Shown here piece by piece: positions 17,087 to 24,977 of a stretch of DNA of 42,044 nucleotides. The notes beneath the pieces are model-generated. The model saw only the letters and a program-made list of their open reading frames with translations, searched no databases and had not been told where the DNA came from. Every line of letters starts with the position of its first letter. Within the stretch, counting starts at the first letter, position 1. The DNA is from Candidatus Glassbacteria bacterium (lineage in GTDB: Bacteria > Gemmatimonadota > Glassbacteria > GWA2-58-10), in assembly GCA_019456185.1 (NCBI GenBank), contig VRUH01000028.1, positions 1 to 42,044 on the forward strand, given 5' to 3'. The position numbers were made by a program, and so were the translations under genes.

Positions 17087-18145
17087 TTATCTGGTGAAAC
17101 CGACCGCCAGATTTTCGACCCCGCCCTCGTCACCCTCGCGGATAACAGTGACAGTGTCCGGGGTCTCGATACCCAACTCGGCCAGGCGGTCCCTTCCGGT
17201 GACGATCAGTGCCACGCGCACACCCATCTTACCCAGCAGCCATGCAAGGCCTGCGCTGCCGGTAATTACCCGGTCGCAGTAGGCCAGTGCGGCGATCATC
17301 CGCCGGAGGTCATCAAAGAAAAACAGGTAGGCGCGTAATTGTTCGTTTTTTTTCAATTCGTCGGCGGAGGCAAGATTGCCGGCCACAATCAAGTGCAGCG
17401 GCTCATACTCGGAAACCAGCCTCATGCACGTCCGCTGCAACAATTGTTCCATACTGCTCTTAGCCGGACCGGTTTCGGGAGCAAAGCCGATAAACCTGCC
17501 GTTGCCACTAGAGCTTTTGCGCTGACGGATAAACCGCTGAGCCCGCTGCCGTTCCGAACGGGACAGAGTGAACGGCAGTTCGAGGCCATCTGCCGGGATA
17601 TCCACTTTAAGCGCCCGCATAAGGTTGGTCAGCCGCTGGAATATCCCGCCGCTTTCACCTGACCTGACAATCAGATTGTAGTACCGGTCGTTGTCATCCC
17701 GCGCGATACCGGTTCTGATCATCACCGAACCGGCATACAATAACAGTGCCTCAGCCCGGCCGCCGCCGGCCATGTTCAGGCCCCAGTGGAATTGCCGCTG
17801 ACGCAACTCGGCGCTCAACCTGCGAAAACCGCTGTCCAACTGGTGAGGCGCGCGGTTCTCCCAGGGGAAAACGGTCACCCGTTTCATGCCACCAAGCAGG
17901 CTTGCATGTTCAGGGTTGACTACAACGGCAATTTTCGCGGCGGGGAATTTTTGTTGCAGGGTGGGTATGAAGCAGCTTACCAGGCAGACACCCGCCAGAT
18001 CATGATCAGCAATCAGCAGAATCTTTTCGGGGTTGTTCAGGTAGCGGCCGAAATCCACCGGTTCGCGGTCACGGGGAGGACGGAATACCCTTTCGATCAG
18101 GGTATCTGTTTTGACCAGAATGTTTTCGAGCAGAGTGGAAACCAT
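17087..18145 (-). CDS. GT9 (heptosyltransferase)-like glycosyltransferase
   Basis: 352 residues with the two-domain GT-B layout of the heptosyltransferase family: an N-terminal Rossmann half beginning KILLIADHDLAGVCLVSCFIPTLQQKFP and AKIAVVVNPEH, and a C-terminal half with FIGFAPETGPAKS, LHLIVAGN, then DDLRRMIAALAYCDRVITGSAGLAWLLGKMGVRVALIV. GT9 enzymes add heptose or related sugars to lipid A core oligosaccharide at the inner membrane. The usual D-T-G-P-x-H acceptor-loop motif reads ITGSAGLAW here, so the donor may differ or activity may be reduced. First gene of a minus-strand operon with the SPOR protein and the radical SAM protein; promoter at 18234-18262. Family assignment comes from motif pattern. 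Confidence 0.75.
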   Translation of the reverse strand: MVSTLLENILVKTDTLIERVFRPPRDREPVDFGRYLNNPEKILLIADHDLAGVCLVSCFIPTLQQKFPAAKIAVVVNPEHASLLGGMKRVTVFPWENRAPHQLDSGFRRLSAELRQRQFHWGLNMAGGGRAEALLLYAGSVMIRTGIARDDNDRYYNLIVRSGESGGIFQRLTNLMRALKVDIPADGLELPFTLSRSERQRAQRFIRQRKSSSGNGRFIGFAPETGPAKSSMEQLLQRTCMRLVSEYEPLHLIVAGNLASADELKKNEQLRAYLFFFDDLRRMIAALAYCDRVITGSAGLAWLLGKMGVRVALIVTGRDRLAELGIETPDTVTVIREGDEGGVENLAVGFTR

Positions 18146-18233
18146 TACCTCGGCCCTGTCAGGGTAGGAGCTTGGCTGAACCTTGTTTCAAGGGGCTTGG
18201 CAGGTTCGATCTCCTTGCGACTCAATTCCACTA

Positions 18234-18262
18234 ATATTAAAGTTAATGTTCGTATTTGTCAA
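18234..18262 (-). promoter_or_regulatory. Sigma-70-type promoter for the GT9-SPOR-YhcC operon
   Basis: Minus strand: TTGACA (18262-18257), 17-base spacer, TAATAT (18239-18234). Perfect -35 and 4 of 6 in the -10; leader about 80 bases. An inverted repeat GTCAAC (18258-18263) / GTTGAC (18274-18279) covers the -35 and may be an operator. On the plus strand a perfect TATAAT at 18285-18290 may serve the acyltransferase gene but has no good -35. Confidence 0.65.
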
Positions 18263-18357
18263 CGCAAGACGGTGTTGACGGAATTATAATGATTTAGACC
18301 AAGTGTCCCTGAAACACCGGAAATACGGGGAACTCGTTGCCGCGGGAGCAGTGGTCG

Positions 18358-19254
18358 ATGGCAAGGATCGGGAAAAAAATGGCCCACCTAGCAGAATATG
18401 CCGCTGTACGGGCCGGAGTGCTGCTGCTGGGGGCTATCGGCGGGAGAGCCTCATGCGCTCTGGGCCGAGGGCTGGGAGCGTTCGCCTGGAATCCCCTGGG
18501 TTTCCGTCGGAGATTGGTGCTGGAGAGTATGGCGCGCGCTTTCCCCGGCCTCGAAGCCGACAGACTCGATCGGCTGGGGCGGGAGAGCTACCGTAACCTG
18601 GGGGCCGTGTTCACGGAAGTTTTCCGTATTCATCGCCTGAGCGACAGAGAACTGGCGGACAAGGTGCTCTTGAGCAACCGCGAGGTGCTGGAGAGCGCGC
18701 TGGACGGGGGCCGGGGGGTGGTGAACGTGGCATTCCACTACGGAAACTGGGAGTTGATGGGTGCGCGGGCTGCGCGGGAGGGCTGGCCGCTGGATGTGAT
18801 CGCCCGCCCGCAGACCAATCCGCTGTTCAGCCGCTATGTCAACGCCTTGCGCGAGTCCAACGGGATGCGGCTGATCCCGGTGCGGAACTCGTCGGGAACA
18901 ATCGCCCGCGCCCTTCGCGACGGCCGGATAGTGACATTCCTGGCCGACCAGGACGCCCACCGCCTGGGCGTGTTCGTACCGTTTCTGGGCCGCCCGGCCT
19001 CGACTCCGGTCGGGCCGGCGCTGTTCGCCTGGATGTGCGGCTCACCCGTGGTGATCTCGCTGATGCTGCCGCTTGGCGATGGCCGCTGGGAGGTGCTGTT
19101 CGAGCTGGTTCCGCGGCCTGAGACAGCAAATCGCGACGAGTTTATCCGGCGGGTAACCGAGTACTACACTGCCACGCTCGAGCGCCAGGTGCGCCAGGCG
19201 CCCGAGCACTGGTTCTGGCCGCATAAGCGCTGGAAGACCGCGCCGGAGGAGTGA
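18358..19254 (+). CDS. Lipid A biosynthesis lauroyl/myristoyl acyltransferase (LpxL/HtrB family)
   Basis: 298 residues, family length about 300. Transfers secondary acyl chains onto the lipid A precursor at the inner membrane. Seen: an N-terminal hydrophobic helix (AGVLLLGAIGGRASCALG), the catalytic HX4(D/E) motif as H127-YGNW-E132, the R-P-x-T-N-P segment, and the C-terminal PEHWFWPHKRWK block typical of LpxL/LpxM. The frame extends upstream to a TTG at 18337; ATG 18358 with GGGAG at 18344-18348 is preferred. Which of LpxL, LpxM or LpxP it matches cannot be told. It diverges from the glycosyltransferase operon, so the intergenic region separates two envelope loci. Confidence 0.9.
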   Translation: MARIGKKMAHLAEYAAVRAGVLLLGAIGGRASCALGRGLGAFAWNPLGFRRRLVLESMARAFPGLEADRLDRLGRESYRNLGAVFTEVFRIHRLSDRELADKVLLSNREVLESALDGGRGVVNVAFHYGNWELMGARAAREGWPLDVIARPQTNPLFSRYVNALRESNGMRLIPVRNSSGTIARALRDGRIVTFLADQDAHRLGVFVPFLGRPASTPVGPALFAWMCGSPVVISLMLPLGDGRWEVLFELVPRPETANRDEFIRRVTEYYTATLERQVRQAPEHWFWPHKRWKTAPEE

Positions 19255-19283
19255 AAATTGTGTCACAGATTAAACCCTGTCCC

Positions 19284-19312
19284 TTGACGCTCCCCGGACT
19301 TCCTAGTATATT
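19284..19312 (+). promoter_or_regulatory. Sigma-70-type promoter for the uronate operon
   Basis: TTGACG (19284-19289), exactly 17 bases, TATATT (19307-19312): 5 of 6 in both. Expected start near 19319, leader about 70 bases. It is the only convincing promoter before the terminator at 26296, so it probably drives six genes. Confidence 0.75.
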
Positions 19313-19388
19313 AGCGAAACCAATCGAAAGATTTCGTAATTAACCGCTAACTCCGTTCGACCGAATATCTTAACAGAAAATTTCCCGT

Positions 19389-20195
19389 ATGTTTACCGAA
19401 GAACGCCAGCAGAAAATCCTGGAGCTGATCCAGCAGACAGGTAAAATCCGGATCTCGGAGTTGACCGAGCAGTTCGGGGTCAGCGAGGTCACCCTGCGCA
19501 ATGACCTTTCGCTGCTGGCCCGCAAGGGTTACCTGACTCGGACCCACGGCGGAGCGCTGCTTCAGGAGAACAGCATTTTCCCCGGCCGGGCGCGGCTGTC
19601 GTTCGGCGGTAAGGGCGTGCCGAACCTGGCGGCCAAGCGAGCTATCGGCAAGCGCGCGGTCGAATATGTGGAGAGCGGGATGAATATTCTGCTCGACGCC
19701 GGCACCACGATTCTCGAAATCGCCCGCAATCTCCACGGCTTCCGCAACCTGACCGTGATCACCGACTCGATCCCCGTGGCGGTGGAGTTGAGCGGCGAGG
19801 AGGAGATCACCGTGCTGCTCACCGGCGGAGTTCTTCGCTCGGCAAGCCTGGCGGTGATCGGGCCGGAAAGCTGGTCGATGCTGGAGAATATCCATGTCCA
19901 GCGGGCGTTTATCGGTGCACGGGGAGTCAGCGCCGAGCGCGGATTTTTCTGCGGCAACTCGGTGGAGGGCGAGACCAAGCGGCGGATGATGGCCGTGGCG
20001 GAGGAGAAGTTCGCCGTTGTGGATGCCAGCAAGTTCGGCGCCTCCAGCCTCGTTCCGTTCGCCGAGCTGGCGGATTTCGATTACATACTCACCGATAGAT
20101 TGGATGATGAGAGTCTGCAGGCGCAGCTTGCGGATAAAATTGAAATCGTGACTTGCACTTCAGGTAAAACATCGGGTTCCGGAGTCAGAAAATGA
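19389..20195 (+). CDS. DeoR-family transcriptional repressor
   Basis: 268 residues. N-terminal DeoR helix-turn-helix: ERQQKILELI, ISELTEQFGVSEVTLRNDL and KGYLTRTHGGALL. C-terminal DeoRC sugar-phosphate sensor: LDAGTTILEIARNL, LTVITDSIPVAVELS, GPESW, FIGARGVSAERGF, and VVDASKFG near the end. The family usually represses its own operon and is relieved by a sugar phosphate. Its last codon overlaps the next gene by 4 bases (ATGA), so it is probably autoregulated through the promoter at 19284-19312. The effector cannot be read from sequence; a hexose, hexuronate or aldonate phosphate would fit the neighbours. No strong ribosome-binding site precedes the ATG. Confidence 0.92.
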   Translation: MFTEERQQKILELIQQTGKIRISELTEQFGVSEVTLRNDLSLLARKGYLTRTHGGALLQENSIFPGRARLSFGGKGVPNLAAKRAIGKRAVEYVESGMNILLDAGTTILEIARNLHGFRNLTVITDSIPVAVELSGEEEITVLLTGGVLRSASLAVIGPESWSMLENIHVQRAFIGARGVSAERGFFCGNSVEGETKRRMMAVAEEKFAVVDASKFGASSLVPFAELADFDYILTDRLDDESLQAQLADKIEIVTCTSGKTSGSGVRK

Positions 20196-21460
20196 GCGGG
20201 ATTAAAGGTAACGCGATTGTAGCCCAGTCCGGCGGTCCGACCGCCGTAATCAACGCCTCGGCCTGCGGCGTGATCCAGGCGGCGCTGAAAAGTGAGGCGA
20301 TTAGAGGGGTATATGGCGCTTACAACGGTATTCTGGGCGTGCTGCAGGAAGAGATTTTCGATATCGGGGCCGAGGGGGCGGAGACTGTCGAGCTGATGAA
20401 AACTACGCCCAGCGCCGCTATCGGCAGCTGCCGCTACAAACTGAAGAAGATCGAGGAGGACCGGGTCGATTTCGAGCGTGTGCTGGAAGTGTTCAAGGCC
20501 CACGATATCCGCTATTTCTTCTACGCCGGCGGCAATGACTCGATGGATACCGCGGCCAAGGTCAAGAAGCTCAGCGAGGAGCTGGGCTATGAGCTGATCG
20601 TGATGGGCGTGCCCAAGACAATCGACAACGACCTGGCCTGCACCGACCATTGCCCCGGCTACGGCAGCGTTGCCAAGTTTATCGCCGCCAGCGTGATGGA
20701 GGCCGGCCGCGATACCGAGAGCCTCTGGACCTTCGATACTTGCGCCGTGCTCGAGACGATGGGCCGCAACGCGGGCTGGATCGCCGCTGCCGGGGCGCTG
20801 GCCCGCCGCAGCCCGGAAGACGCTCCGCACCTGATCTATGTCCCCGAGGCGCGGTTTACCCGCGAGAAGTTTGTCGAGGACGTGCGCCGGGTGCACGGCG
20901 AGCTGGGCCGCTGCTTCATTGTCGCCAGCGAGGGCGTGGCCTGGGAGGACGGGACCTGTGTGGCCGAGGACACGAGCGCCCTGGCAAAAGACAGTTTCGG
21001 CCACGCCCAGCTGGGCGGCGTGGCCCAGGTGCTGAAAAAGATTATCGAGGATGAGCTGGGACTCAAGACCCGCTGGATGATGCCGGGCCTGACCCAGCGC
21101 AACGCCATGCATTTCGCCAGCCGCACCGACCGCGATGAGGCGTACATGTCCGGGGCCGAGGCTGTCCGGCAGGCGACCGGCGGCACCAGCGGCAAGATGG
21201 TTACCCTGGAGCGGGTGTCCAGCTCGCCATACAGGTGCGAGACCGGGCTGGCGAAGCTCGAGGATGTGGCCAACGGTGAAAAAAAACTGCCCCGCGACTG
21301 GCTCAACGAGGCGGGCAACATGCCCAACGGGAAGTTTATCGAATTCGCCAGGCCGCTGATCGAGGGTGAAGTAGAGGTGCCGATGGAGGGCGGCCTGCCC
21401 CGGTTCATGCGTTTCAAGCGTAAGTGGCTGCCGAAAAAGTGCGCTGAATACGACGTATGA
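20192..21460 (+). CDS. pfp: Diphosphate-dependent 6-phosphofructokinase
   Basis: 422 residues. Interconverts fructose 6-phosphate and fructose 1,6-bisphosphate using pyrophosphate. Seen: AQSGGPTAVINAS, then GGNDS with Asp116 where ATP-PFK has Gly, and PKTIDND with Lys142 where ATP-PFK has Gly; both substitutions mark PPi users. Also seen: MGRNAGWIAA, PGLTQRN and SGKMVTL. The first Asp of the usual GGDDS is Asn here. The reaction is reversible, so it can feed glycolysis or gluconeogenesis. Overlaps the DeoR gene by 4 bases, which ties a central-carbon enzyme to a sugar-responsive operon. The next gene may overlap it at 21457 or start at 21559. Confidence 0.92.
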   Translation: MSGIKGNAIVAQSGGPTAVINASACGVIQAALKSEAIRGVYGAYNGILGVLQEEIFDIGAEGAETVELMKTTPSAAIGSCRYKLKKIEEDRVDFERVLEVFKAHDIRYFFYAGGNDSMDTAAKVKKLSEELGYELIVMGVPKTIDNDLACTDHCPGYGSVAKFIAASVMEAGRDTESLWTFDTCAVLETMGRNAGWIAAAGALARRSPEDAPHLIYVPEARFTREKFVEDVRRVHGELGRCFIVASEGVAWEDGTCVAEDTSALAKDSFGHAQLGGVAQVLKKIIEDELGLKTRWMMPGLTQRNAMHFASRTDRDEAYMSGAEAVRQATGGTSGKMVTLERVSSSPYRCETGLAKLEDVANGEKKLPRDWLNEAGNMPNGKFIEFARPLIEGEVEVPMEGGLPRFMRFKRKWLPKKCAEYDV

Positions 21461-21558
21461 CCGCAGAGGTGGGACTAGCTGGACGTCCACCCTGTTTAAC
21501 GCTGAGAAAAAGATACTTAGTTACATGGACAGGGATATCTATCCCGGGAGAGCGAGTG

Positions 21559-23124
21559 ATGGCGATCGATCTGAACAGCAACCAGGGCAAGGTGTCCGGA
21601 GGAATTCTGCTGGTCAAGCTGGAGGTCGCGCTGGCCGGCGGGATCGGCCAATTGGCGAAAGTGGAAGGTGTCTACTCCGAATCGGTCAAGTACGCCGATG
21701 GCGACTGGTTCGTGCTGGTGCGCACCGATGACGGCAAGCGGCTGGGCGTAATCGGCAGTGGAGGCCAGGCTAAAAAGTTCGCCGGCGAGGGCAGTCTGAA
21801 AGTCAAGCTCTGCCCGCTGGATACGGCCAATTCCGCGGCCCTGCGCGAGGTGTTCCCCTGGACCGCGCCGGTGCCTGTCGGCCGCAAGGTCTCCTTCGGC
21901 ACGGGCGACCGTCTGGGTGTGGCCACGCCCGGTCACCTTCGCGCCTTCGAGGGCTGCGACGTGTTCCCGGTGCTGGCCCAGCAGTCGATGCGCGAGATGG
22001 GCCGCACGGGCCGCAGCGCCCGGGACGTGATCGACGACGCGGGCTGGGGTGTGTTCGAGGCCGGCTACACGGGCACGTTCGCCGCCGATGCCGACCATAT
22101 CAAGCAGGAAGAGGAGGTCCTCTCCTGCCACAGCCTCGGTTACACGATGTTCACGATCGATGCCTCGGACTACATCAAAATAGATGCTGTACATCTCTCA
22201 GATGAACAAGCGGTGAAAAAATTCGAGGAACTGACCGAGGCCGGTGAGCTCAAGAGCCGCTACCTGGGCCGCGAATGGAATTTCGCCGCTGGCGGAGTGG
22301 GCGTGGATATTACTTTCAGCCCGGTGGAGTTGGCCAGGTGCAGCCTGGTCTATCTCCAGGCGGTCAAACATATGGCCGCCCTCTACGAGGCGCTGCGCAG
22401 TGCGGTGGGAGCCGCGGGAGCGGATTCTGCAAAATATTTCGATTTCGAGGTCAGTGTCGACGAGACCGAGACCGACACTACCGAGTGCGACCACGTGTTC
22501 GTGGCCGAGGAACTCAAGCGCCGGGGAGTGGTCTGGCAGAGCCTGGCCCCCAAGTTTACGGGCCAGTTCCAGAAGGGGATCGACTATATCGGCGAGGTGG
22601 CCGAGTTCGAGCGCCAGTTCGCCCGTCACGCGCTGATCGCCAGACAACTGGGACCCTACAAGATCAGTGTCCACTCCGGCAGCGACAAGTTTTCGATCTT
22701 TCCGCTGGTCGGCAAGTACACCGGCGGCTATTTCCATCTCAAGACAGCCGGTACGAGCTGGCTCGAGGCCGTGCGGGTGATCTCGGTGCGCAATCCCGCG
22801 CTGTACCGTCTGATGCACTCATTCGCGCTGGAGCGTTTCGAGCAGGACCGCGCCAGCTACCACGTAACCACCGACCTGGGCAAGATCCCGGCGCTGGAAA
22901 CCCTGAGCGATGAGCAGCTACCGGGGTTGATGGATGAGATCGACCCCCGTCAACTGCTGCATATCACCTACGGTTCCCTGCTTTCGACTACCGACAGCGG
23001 GGGCGCCTATCTTTTCCGCGACCAGATTTACCGGACGTTGTATAATTACGAGGAAGACTACTACGAGGCGCTGCGCGCTCATATCGGCCGTCACGTTGAA
23101 ACCCTGGGCCTGAGCCGCGGCTAG
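21559..23124 (+). CDS. uxaE: Tagaturonate epimerase (UxaE family)
   Basis: 521 residues from the chosen start. UxaE converts D-tagaturonate to D-fructuronate by C4 epimerisation in the galacturonate route of bacteria such as Thermotoga. Family-like segments seen: ADADHIKQEEE, GYTMFTIDASDYIK, SVDETETDTTECDH, and especially KISVHSGSDKFSIFPLVGKYTGGYFHLKTAGTSWLEA. The frame is open from 21457 (ATGA overlap with pfp), but that extra N-terminus looks non-family; ATG 21559 has GGGAG at 21546-21550. An imperfect hairpin (GGTGGGAC...GTCCACC) lies in the 98-base gap. The SDR follows after 45 bases. The family call rests on remembered motif similarity, so the exact substrate is inferred. Confidence 0.78.
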   Translation: MAIDLNSNQGKVSGGILLVKLEVALAGGIGQLAKVEGVYSESVKYADGDWFVLVRTDDGKRLGVIGSGGQAKKFAGEGSLKVKLCPLDTANSAALREVFPWTAPVPVGRKVSFGTGDRLGVATPGHLRAFEGCDVFPVLAQQSMREMGRTGRSARDVIDDAGWGVFEAGYTGTFAADADHIKQEEEVLSCHSLGYTMFTIDASDYIKIDAVHLSDEQAVKKFEELTEAGELKSRYLGREWNFAAGGVGVDITFSPVELARCSLVYLQAVKHMAALYEALRSAVGAAGADSAKYFDFEVSVDETETDTTECDHVFVAEELKRRGVVWQSLAPKFTGQFQKGIDYIGEVAEFERQFARHALIARQLGPYKISVHSGSDKFSIFPLVGKYTGGYFHLKTAGTSWLEAVRVISVRNPALYRLMHSFALERFEQDRASYHVTTDLGKIPALETLSDEQLPGLMDEIDPRQLLHITYGSLLSTTDSGGAYLFRDQIYRTLYNYEEDYYEALRAHIGRHVETLGLSRG

Positions 23125-23169
23125 TGCCGGCTGACAAGGTTTATCTCAACAGCGGGAACGGAGACTGAA

Positions 23170-24003
23170 ATGGCAAATGATTACACGGCAAATTTATTCG
23201 ATGTCAGCGGCAGGGTGGCGGCTGTCACCGGCGGCGGCGGAATCCTGTGCAGCGTGATGGCCGAGGCGCTGGCCAAAGCCGGCGCCAAAGTGGCTGTCCT
23301 GGACCTTCGCGAGGAAGCCGCCGCCGCGGTGGCCGACAAGATCAAGGCCGGCGGCGGCCAGGCGGTGCCGGTGGCGGTGGACGTCTTGCAGCGCGCCAGT
23401 ATCGAAGAGGCCTGCGAGCAGGTGGAAAAGGCCCTGGGTCCGGTCGATGTGCTGGTCAACGGCGCGGGGGGCAACAAAAAAGAGGCCACCACCAGCTCCG
23501 AACTCTCGTTTTTCGACCTGCCGGAAGATGCGGTGCGCTGGGTGTTCGACCTCAACTGCCTGGGCACGATCATGCCGAGCCAGATTTTCGGCCGGGTGAT
23601 GGCCGAGCGCAAACGGGGCAACGTGATCAATATCAGCTCGATGAGCGCCTTCCACCCGCTGACCAAGGTGCTGGGCTATTCAGCCGCCAAGGCCGCGATC
23701 AGCAATTTCACGGAGTGGCTGGCCGTGCACATGGCCCGGGACTACGCCTCCGAGATCCGGGTCAACGCTATCGCGCCGGGCTTTTTCCTCACCGAGCAGA
23801 ACCGGTTCCTGCTGGTGGACGAGAAGACGGGCCAGCCCACCGAGCGCGGCCGCGCGATTATCGCCGCCACGCCCCAGGGGCGTTACGGCAGCCCCGAGGA
23901 ACTGCTGGGCGTGCTGTTCTGGCTGATTTCCGACGCGGCCAGTTTTGTCACCGGCACGGTTATCCCGGTCGATGGCGGGTTCAACGCGTTCAGTGGTGTA
24001 TAA
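23170..24003 (+). CDS. UxuB-like SDR, probable D-mannonate oxidoreductase (fructuronate reductase)
   Basis: 277 residues, short-chain dehydrogenase fold. Seen: cofactor loop TGGGGILCSVMAEAL, NGAGGNKKEAT, NISSM with the catalytic Ser, YSAAK as the YxxxK motif, and VNAIAPGFFLTEQNRFLL and VIPVDGGFNAFSGV, which match the YjmF/UxuB-like SDR group that reduces D-fructuronate to D-mannonate with NAD(P)H. This group is unrelated to the long-chain UxuB of E. coli. It directly follows the tagaturonate epimerase whose product it would use. GGAG precedes the ATG at good distance. The HAD gene follows after 44 bases. Other sugar-acid oxidoreductase activity cannot be excluded. Confidence 0.82.
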   Translation: MANDYTANLFDVSGRVAAVTGGGGILCSVMAEALAKAGAKVAVLDLREEAAAAVADKIKAGGGQAVPVAVDVLQRASIEEACEQVEKALGPVDVLVNGAGGNKKEATTSSELSFFDLPEDAVRWVFDLNCLGTIMPSQIFGRVMAERKRGNVINISSMSAFHPLTKVLGYSAAKAAISNFTEWLAVHMARDYASEIRVNAIAPGFFLTEQNRFLLVDEKTGQPTERGRAIIAATPQGRYGSPEELLGVLFWLISDAASFVTGTVIPVDGGFNAFSGV

Positions 24004-24047
24004 TCAAGACGCACGATGGATAAACAGTCAAGTTCAGGAGAGTTTCA

Positions 24048-24938
24048 ATGGCGAGCAAGCAGGACCTGATCGATCTGCAACCGGAAAATGATTATTTTGT
24101 GGGTATCGACTCCGACGGCTGCGCGTACCCCACCATGGAGCTGAAGCATAAAGAGTGTTTCATCCCCAATATCATCCGCTATTTCGGGCTCCAGTCGGTG
24201 AGCAAGTACGCCCGCGAGGCCGCGGAGTTTGTCAACCTGTACTCCAAGTGGCGCGGCATCAACCGGTTCCCCGCGCTGCTGATGGCGATAGATTTGCTCC
24301 GGGACCGTCCCGAGGTGGCCGCCAGCAGCGTGGAGTTGCCCGAGCTGAACGAACTCCGCAAATGGGTGGACAGCGGGATCGCCCTGGGCAACCCCACCCT
24401 GACCGCCGAGGTGGAGAAAAACGGCAACCCCGTGCTGAAGGAAGTGCTGGAGTGGAGCAAAGCGGTCAACGACAGCGTGGACTGGATGGTCTACGGCTGC
24501 AAACCGTTCGCCTGGGTGCGCGAGAGCCTGCGGAAAATGGAGGACAGGGCGGACATGGTGGTGGTCAGCGCCACGCCGGTGCCGGCCCTGGAAAAAGAGT
24601 GGAACGAGCACGACCTGGCCCGGTATGTCAGGGTTATCGCCGGGCAGGAGATGGGTAGCAAGAAGGAGCACCTTCAGATGGCCACCGGCGGCAAGTACGA
24701 TCCGGACAAGGTGCTGATGATCGGCGATGCGCCGGGGGATATGCGCTCGGCCAGGGCCAACGACGCCCTGTTTTTCCCGATCAATCCGGCTCACGAGGAA
24801 GAGAGCTGGAAACTGCTTCACGACGAGGCGTTCGACCGGTTCGTGGCGGGTACGTACGCCGGAGATTACGAGCACGGACTGATTGTGCGGTTCGAGGCGT
24901 TGCTGCCGGATACTCCGCCCTGGAAAACCGCGAGCTGA
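24048..24938 (+). CDS. HAD-superfamily hydrolase of unknown substrate
   Basis: 296 residues. HAD motifs in order: motif I IDSDGCAYP (Asp21, Asp23), motif II VVVSATP, motif III Lys in GSKKEHL, motif IV MIGDAPGD. A cap of about 130 residues, largely helical, lies between motif I and motif II and should set specificity; it contains KWRGINRFPALLMAIDLL. The family is mostly phosphatases, so a phosphorylated sugar acid or sugar is plausible. AGGAGA precedes the ATG. It lies between the UxuB-like SDR and the LarA-like gene with gaps of 44 and 39 bases. Substrate is inference from context only. Confidence 0.85.
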   Translation: MASKQDLIDLQPENDYFVGIDSDGCAYPTMELKHKECFIPNIIRYFGLQSVSKYAREAAEFVNLYSKWRGINRFPALLMAIDLLRDRPEVAASSVELPELNELRKWVDSGIALGNPTLTAEVEKNGNPVLKEVLEWSKAVNDSVDWMVYGCKPFAWVRESLRKMEDRADMVVVSATPVPALEKEWNEHDLARYVRVIAGQEMGSKKEHLQMATGGKYDPDKVLMIGDAPGDMRSARANDALFFPINPAHEEESWKLLHDEAFDRFVAGTYAGDYEHGLIVRFEALLPDTPPWKTAS

Positions 24939-24977
24939 GCGAGGTCGGCCAACAGCCATTCTGAATGAGGTACGGTC

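Noticed and set aside
20081-21490. 469-codon minus-strand frame over pfp
   Set aside because: Antisense to a well-supported phosphofructokinase with all motifs.
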